49,917 nucleotides of DNA from Cyclobacteriaceae bacterium (GTDB lineage Bacteria; Bacteroidota; Bacteroidia; Cytophagales; Cyclobacteriaceae). The notes beneath the pieces were generated by a model. The model saw nothing but the letters and a program-made list of their open reading frames with translations, did no database searches and was not told where the DNA came from. This document shows, piece after piece, positions 45,901 to 49,917 of this stretch; position 1 is the first letter of the stretch, and every line of letters begins with the position of its first letter. Location: positions 1-49,917 of the forward strand of contig JANWWN010000021.1 in assembly GCA_025055435.1 (NCBI GenBank). The letters run 5' to 3'. The translations under genes and the position numbers were made by a program.

Positions 45901-46833
45901 CGTCTTGGCGCTCTTCGAAACACAACCCCTTCGGATGTATCGGTAAGCATTTCGGGCCTGCTGCCAGGTGAAAAATCCATTCAGCTGGTTGGCTTTAAAG
46001 GCACAGCTCCTATACGCTCGGCTGTTTACCCGGTAATGCATCTGGACGTGCTCGCGACAAAAGATACGTATGTAACCTACTTTGCTTCCACCCAGGAACA
46101 TGCCCTCAACGGATTATTTCTACAGCAGTTGCCCGCAAGTCCTGCAAGCGAACGAAAAAATCTGCAAACGCATCACAACTACATTAATGATTTCGAATAC
46201 ACCTTCATCATTCGGCATCCGGTTCGGGTTGCTGCATCGAATGCGTTGCTTTATTACCGAGACATTGCCATCGTTGAACCTGTGAACGATTACGTGACAG
46301 TGGAAGCCACGCAAAACGGACTGGACTGGATCGAACTATTGCCACGTTACGATGCCCGAAAAAACGCAGCATGGCTAAATGCTTTTAGCAATGGCCAGCC
46401 TGCGGCAAAATCCATGTTTGTTAATCATGAAATAAACCTGCTGGATTTCTTTAATCCGGGTGATGAAATCCTTATTCGTTTTCGCATGAAGACCAATGCA
46501 ACCATTAATGCCTGGGGCTGGGCTATTGATATGGTGGCCATTCAACAGGCACCCACCGGTATTGAGCCACAAAACGATGTTTCGGGTACTGTGAACCTTT
46601 TTCCTAATCCGGCCAGCGATAAAATTACAATCGGCTATGAACTAAAGAAGCCAGCAAAGGTGTCATGGCAGATTACAGATGTTCAGGGGCGAACACAGCT
46701 GGTAACAACTCCCGTGATGCGTCCTGCAGGATCACATACTGAAGAAATTTCGGTAACCCAGCTTTCTCCAGGGGTGTATATTCTGCGTAGCAGCAATTCC
46801 GGCACGGTAACCCGATTCGTTGTCCGGCGTTAA
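42913..46833 (+). CDS. Giant BNR/sortilin-like beta-propeller protein with T9SS type A sorting domain
   Basis: A 1306-residue exported protein. After an N-terminal hydrophobic segment (about 6-24) comes a propeller built of BNR/VPS10-like repeats with recurrent Asp-box motifs (KTTNGGNTWTL, KSTDRGQTWVY, RSVDGGLTWNQ, RSVNGGQTWSA, RSTNFGESWTL, ESRDNGQTWAL). A segment of about 200 residues (about 380-585) without such motifs interrupts the propeller. A beta-sandwich region follows (about 960-1220). The end is a T9SS type A domain with NLFPNPASDKITIGYELKK and GVYILRSSNSGTVTRFVVRR. Such proteins are often called glycosyl hydrolase or sialidase-like, but I see no catalytic residues. Its TAA overlaps the convergent gene's stop. 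Confidence 0.88.
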   Translation: MKHWQLIGLTILYCSIILYSNLAVQKNNADTFPEANEEKFSGPEEFRRYHAGIRTREGREHPDYQPGFLVRELRKARIEAARKYATARSQSNDVLEWRERGPANVPGRTRGLIVDPADPSRNTWYAGSVAGGVWKTTNGGNTWTLITPDLPNLATTVLAMAESNNNVIYLGTGEGFGNVDGVSGNGMFKSTDRGQTWVYLPATSGFGDINRIIVSPTDANLVLAATNRGIFRSVDGGLTWNQTSNRTFIQDLRATPGNFNIQYAAQNRVGVLKSTDAGLTWSVSNTGMNVTGRVEIAIAPSNPSRIYASAEGSLSTTGSDLYMSDNGAESWSLVDVTFNNSGVNFLGGQGWYDNTLACDPFNPNIVYIGGVSLFRVQITGGTTLVGSYSLQELGTGNFMTLVNFNGASHGNFQVGTSASGTSVEIRFGPGKTQKAHRFLVPEGATSGVPDANYSFTDYVNVPFEVWDINSNRQLMVSFRDQDRNGQFNLLPFNTSGPATEQSREYVYVHNVNYNAAAPHPSIATNGGHTFSMMYNFWPRLADGKNWPADVIESQLRFLYTAVPKLNASTVTAADVYGQFDGKNRFLQTGVDMHPDQHNIIMIPASASNYRMLVANDGGVFISNTSASPGISQGNWTMVGRTFNTTQFYGADKRPGKDEYFGGTQDNGTWRSPANVSASAATDYVFCIGGDGFEVLWHPTDPNKLIGGSQFNGFMRSVNGGQTWSAATTGLSGQAPFISKLAHSKYNPDVIYTVSSAGVFRSTNFGESWTLTPITEKWGTSTFLDVEVSQANANIVWAGSGMSDTRNLYVSTNGGLTFTRVNNFTLVPMGTISRLASHPFEPNTAYALFSFADGPKVLRTRDLGQTWEDISGFGTGSESTTGFPDVAVYCLYVRPDDPNVIWVGSEIGIIESRDNGQTWALRTDFPAVSVWDMKGQDDQVVIATHGRGIWTARLAQSQMPYKRPELIAAGTSVEEKLSLRIRLEEAFDSVQLFAGNTRLGALRNTTPSDVSVSISGLLPGEKSIQLVGFKGTAPIRSAVYPVMHLDVLATKDTYVTYFASTQEHALNGLFLQQLPASPASERKNLQTHHNYINDFEYTFIIRHPVRVAASNALLYYRDIAIVEPVNDYVTVEATQNGLDWIELLPRYDARKNAAWLNAFSNGQPAAKSMFVNHEINLLDFFNPGDEILIRFRMKTNATINAWGWAIDMVAIQQAPTGIEPQNDVSGTVNLFPNPASDKITIGYELKKPAKVSWQITDVQGRTQLVTTPVMRPAGSHTEEISVTQLSPGVYILRSSNSGTVTRFVVRR

Positions 46834-47432
46834 TGCATCCGGTCGGGTCGTACTTCCAGGTTGCGTACAATTTCTGCCTCGGCTTCGAGCAGCTCGCGCC
46901 AGCGTTTCATTACATAATCTTCCGGCATATATTTTTTGGCCAGTGATAAAAAATTTTTGTAATGCCCCGCTTCGCTCACCATCAGGTCATGGTAGAAGTC
47001 GGATAAATCTTTATCCGGAATATTTTTCCATAGCATTTTAAAACGCTCACAGCTTCGCGCCTCAATCAGGGCATTCATAAGCAGTTTCTCCACCAGCTGT
47101 TCATCGCGGCTGCCTCCTTTTTTTATTACCTGGCTGAGCTTCTCAACATATTCATCCTTACGTTGCTTACCAAACGGAAGGTTGCGCTTTTTCAGTTCAT
47201 TCATAACGCGCTCAAAGTGGCTCCACTCTTCGGCCACTACCGGGGTCAACATTTCGACCAGCTCCTGTTTTTCCGGATATTGAACGATAAGCGAAATACA
47301 GGAGGAAGCAGCTTTTTGTTCGCAGTATGCATGGTCAACCAGAATATCTCCGATATTTTTTCCGGCAATATCAACCCAGCGTGGGTCGGTAGGCAACTCC
47401 AGGCCAAGGGTAAATTTTTCTTTCGCTTTCAT
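46830..47432 (-). CDS. MiaE-like tRNA hydroxylase (diiron)
   Basis: MiaE hydroxylates the isopentenyl group of ms2i6A at position 37 of some tRNAs. The 200-residue product has the ferritin-like diiron pattern: ILVDHAYCEQKAASS (Glu38), EEWSHFERVMNELKKRNLPFG, IEARSCERFKMLW and SEAGHYKNFLSLAKKY, supplying four Glu and two His ligands. The N-terminus LGLELPTDPRWVDIA is the family start. An upstream in-frame ATG at 47462 would overlap the porin gene by 29 bases; I prefer 47432, one base beyond the porin stop. The stop codon overlaps the stop of the giant T9SS gene: the sequence TTAA serves both strands. Confidence 0.9.
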   Translation of the reverse strand: MKAKEKFTLGLELPTDPRWVDIAGKNIGDILVDHAYCEQKAASSCISLIVQYPEKQELVEMLTPVVAEEWSHFERVMNELKKRNLPFGKQRKDEYVEKLSQVIKKGGSRDEQLVEKLLMNALIEARSCERFKMLWKNIPDKDLSDFYHDLMVSEAGHYKNFLSLAKKYMPEDYVMKRWRELLEAEAEIVRNLEVRPDRMH

Positions 47433-47433
47433 G

Positions 47434-49323
47434 TCAATCGTAAAACGACCAGTCAAAACCAAAATCCACCGTATTGCGCACGCCCGGATAAAACGGTGTT
47501 GGCACCGGTCCGGTATCGAAAAAAATCTTCAGCAGATTATGGTAGCGCAAAAATATTCTTCCGCGCAAAATCTTCGCGTTTAAAAAAACATCCAACAATG
47601 GAAAATCGGGTGTGGTAAACTGTGTTTGGAGGTAGAATTGCTGCACCGAAGGAGCATAAGCATACGCCAAATACGGGCGTTTGTAGTTCACCTCCATGCC
47701 AACCTGAAAATCGAAGTTACCATTGAACCAGATGTTGGCGTAACTAAGCTGAGCCTGCGCATACCAGGAAGGCAGCTGCAGGGCATCTCCTGCATTTTCT
47801 AAGATTCTGCTGTATGTCCATTCTCCACGAAGAAAAAGGTTTTTCACCGGCTCAACCGAAATCCGTAGTTGTGGCAAAACCACTGTCTGATAACCATCGG
47901 TTTGTACAGGCAGCATCCGCTGACTACCCATAAACCCATCGCGAAAAAAAATGAGATTGCGATAGGTGTTCAGCGACAAACCCGGATACAGGCTGAATCT
48001 TTTTGTTTGAATTATCAGATTGCCCTTCAGCTCGCTGGCCTCGGTTTCGGAAAAGTTATTCAGCCATGTATTGTGATTACCCAGGTAAGCCTGTTGCACG
48101 AAACCGGGTGTGTACACCGAGCGCGAAAGGCTCGCCACGAGCCAGTGCATATTCAGGTTTGCAATGAAATAGTAGCGGTTATCGAACATCCAGTTCAGTT
48201 TTCCTGAAAGCGTTCCGAGTTTCGGAAGCGGCAATATTACTTCTCCACCGGTATAGAATTCCGTTCCCGAAGTTTCAGGAAAATCCAGAAACTGCTCGTT
48301 CAGATGAAGGTAATCAACCGCAAAAGAACGCAGCGCAAAAAAACCGTTGTAGAAAAACACTCCCGCCCTTCCCTTAATGCCGGCTTCGTTGCGCAACGCC
48401 CTGAACTTCACCTGGTCAAATGTGTTTTGGGTGCTGATGAATACCGTATCGTAAAACGGATTTCCCGGGTTATTATCGATATAACGGTTGCGCTGCCGGT
48501 AGCTCTCCAGGCGGTGATAAACCTGCAACCCCCGACCTACACGGTATTGATGGTAGAGGTGGTAGTTAATGCGAAAATCATTGCTTTCGGCATTGGCAAG
48601 CCAGGGCTGGGCATTGAGCGCAAACATGTCGGATATGATGTAATCACCCGGTAAACGAACTCCGCCATATTCAAATACACGGTGATACATTCTGCGAAAG
48701 TCGGCAAGTAAGGCGTAAGAGCTGTCTTTACTATGATAGCTCATGAAGATGTCATAAGTATTGTTCTTTACATTGCGGTCGCCTTTGCCCTGGCGCTGTA
48801 CTTGTTTATCGATGAATAATCCGTGGTAATCGAAGCCAAAGTTCAGGCGCGGGTTAATGTTGCGGCTGTACGTAACCGATGTCAGCGACCTTCCTCGGCC
48901 ACCCAGGATGACGTGCATATTCGAATATGGCGAGCGTGTGTTAAAGTAATTCGGTATGGTTTCCTTCCAATACACATCGTAGGCATCAAAGCCGGGATGA
49001 ACACCGATGCGGTCGGTTACCTGAGGATAAACAGGGCGTACCGCTGTACCGATATTGCCCAGATCCTGTAAAGTGTACAGACTTCGCTCAACAGGCCCCA
49101 TGCGGTGGAAGTCGCGAATAACCGTATCAACCGGACGGGTTTCCCAGCGTTCATAAAACAAATCGGTAAATCCAAATACCCTTGATGTCTGAGGTCCGTA
49201 AACCTGCCGCGTGGTATCATCGATGATGCGCGAGCCTCTCCGCGTCAGTCGCTCCGGTTCCTGTGCCCGCATTAAATACGGCACCAGCAACGCCACCAGA
49301 AAAATAAATGTTTTACGAAGCAC
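47434..49323 (-). CDS. Porin-like outer-membrane beta-barrel protein (Porin_10 type)
   Basis: An exported protein of about 629 residues, with a signal peptide starting with the GTG codon at 49323 and ending LMRAQ. Residues 30-110 are a plug-like, Tyr/Arg-rich segment. The remainder has the alternating aromatic and polar strands of an outer-membrane barrel (SNMHVILGGRGRSLTSVTYSRNINPRLNFGFDYHG at the first strands), ending with the aromatic-rich NTVDFGFDWSFYD. It resembles the Bacteroidota putative porin family. An ATG at 49335 is also possible (four extra residues, 23-base overlap with lpxK instead of 11). Substrate unknown. Confidence 0.85.
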   Translation of the reverse strand: MLRKTFIFLVALLVPYLMRAQEPERLTRRGSRIIDDTTRQVYGPQTSRVFGFTDLFYERWETRPVDTVIRDFHRMGPVERSLYTLQDLGNIGTAVRPVYPQVTDRIGVHPGFDAYDVYWKETIPNYFNTRSPYSNMHVILGGRGRSLTSVTYSRNINPRLNFGFDYHGLFIDKQVQRQGKGDRNVKNNTYDIFMSYHSKDSSYALLADFRRMYHRVFEYGGVRLPGDYIISDMFALNAQPWLANAESNDFRINYHLYHQYRVGRGLQVYHRLESYRQRNRYIDNNPGNPFYDTVFISTQNTFDQVKFRALRNEAGIKGRAGVFFYNGFFALRSFAVDYLHLNEQFLDFPETSGTEFYTGGEVILPLPKLGTLSGKLNWMFDNRYYFIANLNMHWLVASLSRSVYTPGFVQQAYLGNHNTWLNNFSETEASELKGNLIIQTKRFSLYPGLSLNTYRNLIFFRDGFMGSQRMLPVQTDGYQTVVLPQLRISVEPVKNLFLRGEWTYSRILENAGDALQLPSWYAQAQLSYANIWFNGNFDFQVGMEVNYKRPYLAYAYAPSVQQFYLQTQFTTPDFPLLDVFLNAKILRGRIFLRYHNLLKIFFDTGPVPTPFYPGVRNTVDFGFDWSFYD

Positions 49324-49917
49324 GGCCCAGTGCATAATTCAGCACAAGATTATCAAATTCCTTACCATTATTAAGAAAGCGAACAGTAACCGGCACAGCA
49401 AATAGGGACAATGCTTCATAACCGGGAAGTGCAGTAAGCTTTACGGCATCTTTTTCCGTTGTAATAACACTAACCGGCTCCGCAAACTGCTCTGTGAATT
49501 TTTTTATCCTGAGTAAATCGTCAACCGAATAATGATGATGGTCCCGATATCGGAAATGACGCAGTAGCGAAAACCGGTTACGCACCCATTGCTCGAGCGG
49601 CTCCGGCCTTGCAACACCTGTTACCAACACAACTTTATTGTTAAGGCAGCTTTTCGTTGCATGTAACGGGTGTGGCTCATCGTACTGCAACGACGTAAAA
49701 TAAACCGGTGCCCGGGTGTACTGCTGAACAAGCTCTCTGATATGGTTCATGTTTTTTTCATCCAGATTATCCGGACATTTGGTAACTACCACCACGTGTG
49801 CACGCGACGCACCCTTACGACTTTCACGCAATCTGCCGGAAGGCATCAGGTAATCGCGGTAAAAAGGGCGGGAATAATCAGTTAGTAAAATGCTGAAGCC
49901 GGGCCTGAGCCTGCGGT
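49313..49917 (-). CDS. lpxK: Tetraacyldisaccharide 4'-kinase LpxK (5' part outside window)
   Basis: LpxK phosphorylates the lipid A precursor at the 4' position on the inner-membrane face. The frame stays open to the window edge; reading from 49915 gives RRLRPGFSILLTDYSRPFYRDYLMPSGRLRE, the LpxK segment after the DDGFQ motif, so the ATG at 49846 is internal and the real start lies beyond 49917. Within the window are VVTKCP, VTGVARPEPL, DHHHYSVDDL and TTEKDAVKL, all typical. The last bases overlap the start of the porin gene on the same strand. The N-terminal P-loop is not visible. Confidence 0.92.
   Translation of the reverse strand, partial: RRLRPGFSILLTDYSRPFYRDYLMPSGRLRESRKGASRAHVVVVTKCPDNLDEKNMNHIRELVQQYTRAPVYFTSLQYDEPHPLHATKSCLNNKVVLVTGVARPEPLEQWVRNRFSLLRHFRYRDHHHYSVDDLLRIKKFTEQFAEPVSVITTEKDAVKLTALPGYEALSLFAVPVTVRFLNNGKEFDNLVLNYALGRAS

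Noticed and set aside
1-49917. CRISPR array, prophage, insertion sequence or defence island
   Set aside because: No spaced identical repeats, integrase, transposase, phage structural or defence genes were found; the 15-bp array at 7211 is contiguous and has no spacers.

Overview
This window reads as ordinary chromosomal DNA from a member of the Bacteroidota, most likely of Cytophagales type. The evidence is: several secreted proteins ending in type IX secretion (T9SS) type A or type B (CHU_C) sorting domains; Bacteroidota-style promoter elements (TAnnTTTG at -7, TTG about 19 bp upstream); weak or absent Shine-Dalgarno sequences; and lineage-typical genes (DUF5683 protein, GSCFA protein, long LepB, Porin_10 protein). 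I see no phage, insertion sequence, CRISPR array or plasmid backbone. All identifications come from reading motifs; no search was run.

Layout. 1-7109 (+): 3' end of pyrG, then yidC, parA, parB, a DUF5683 protein, dapB and lepB, a cell-envelope and chromosome-partition cluster. 7110-7294: gene-free spacer with a 15-bp tandem repeat. 7295-7957 (-): ung. 8039-10163 (+): apaG, a SAM methyltransferase, and a membrane-anchored coiled-coil protein. 10265-11371 (+): rpsF-rpsR-rplI with its own promoter and terminator. 11443-16906 (+): GSCFA protein, DUF255 thioredoxin-fold protein, priA. 16982-21602 (-): dnaG, then the overlapped ribBA / small secreted protein / surE unit. 21699-23035 (+): the Fe-S pair mrp and a NifU-domain protein. 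23107-29087 (+): secreted M43 metalloprotease, ddl, PASTA protein, T9SS cargo protein. 29146-30377 (+): tRNA(CAU) and an M50-type membrane protease. 30378-36909 (-): ABC ATPase and permease (ybbA/ybbP type) plus a large type-B-sorted propeller protein, divergent from a tesA-type lipase/esterase (36981-37589). 37590-41184 (-): an alpha/beta-hydrolase homologue that seems to have lost its catalytic triad, galK, tRNA-Ser(CGA), a MacB-type permease. 41292-46833 (+): a tight three-gene exported unit (protein often labelled asparagine synthetase B, small lipoprotein, 1306-residue BNR/sortilin-like T9SS protein). 46830-49917 (-): 5'-truncated lpxK, porin-like protein, MiaE-like tRNA hydroxylase.

How the genes fit together. 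Much of the window serves the envelope: membrane insertion (YidC), signal-peptide removal (LepB), peptidoglycan precursors (DapB, Ddl), lipid A (LpxK), intramembrane proteolysis (M50), export of surface proteins (several T9SS cargos). The rest is replication and partition (ParA, ParB, DnaG, PriA), translation (S6, S18, L9, two tRNAs, MiaE), repair (Ung) and cofactors (RibBA, Mrp/NifU). I found no clear new multi-gene system. The most unusual signals are: (i) a secreted hydrolase homologue with all three presumed triad residues replaced; (ii) a DnaG whose zinc-ligand positions are all replaced; (iii) ParB-like half-sites plus a consensus DnaA box in front of parA; (iv) a perfect 15-bp all-G/C inverted repeat inside priA; (v) three convergent gene pairs with no intergenic DNA at all; (vi) the unexplained exported operon at 41292-46833.
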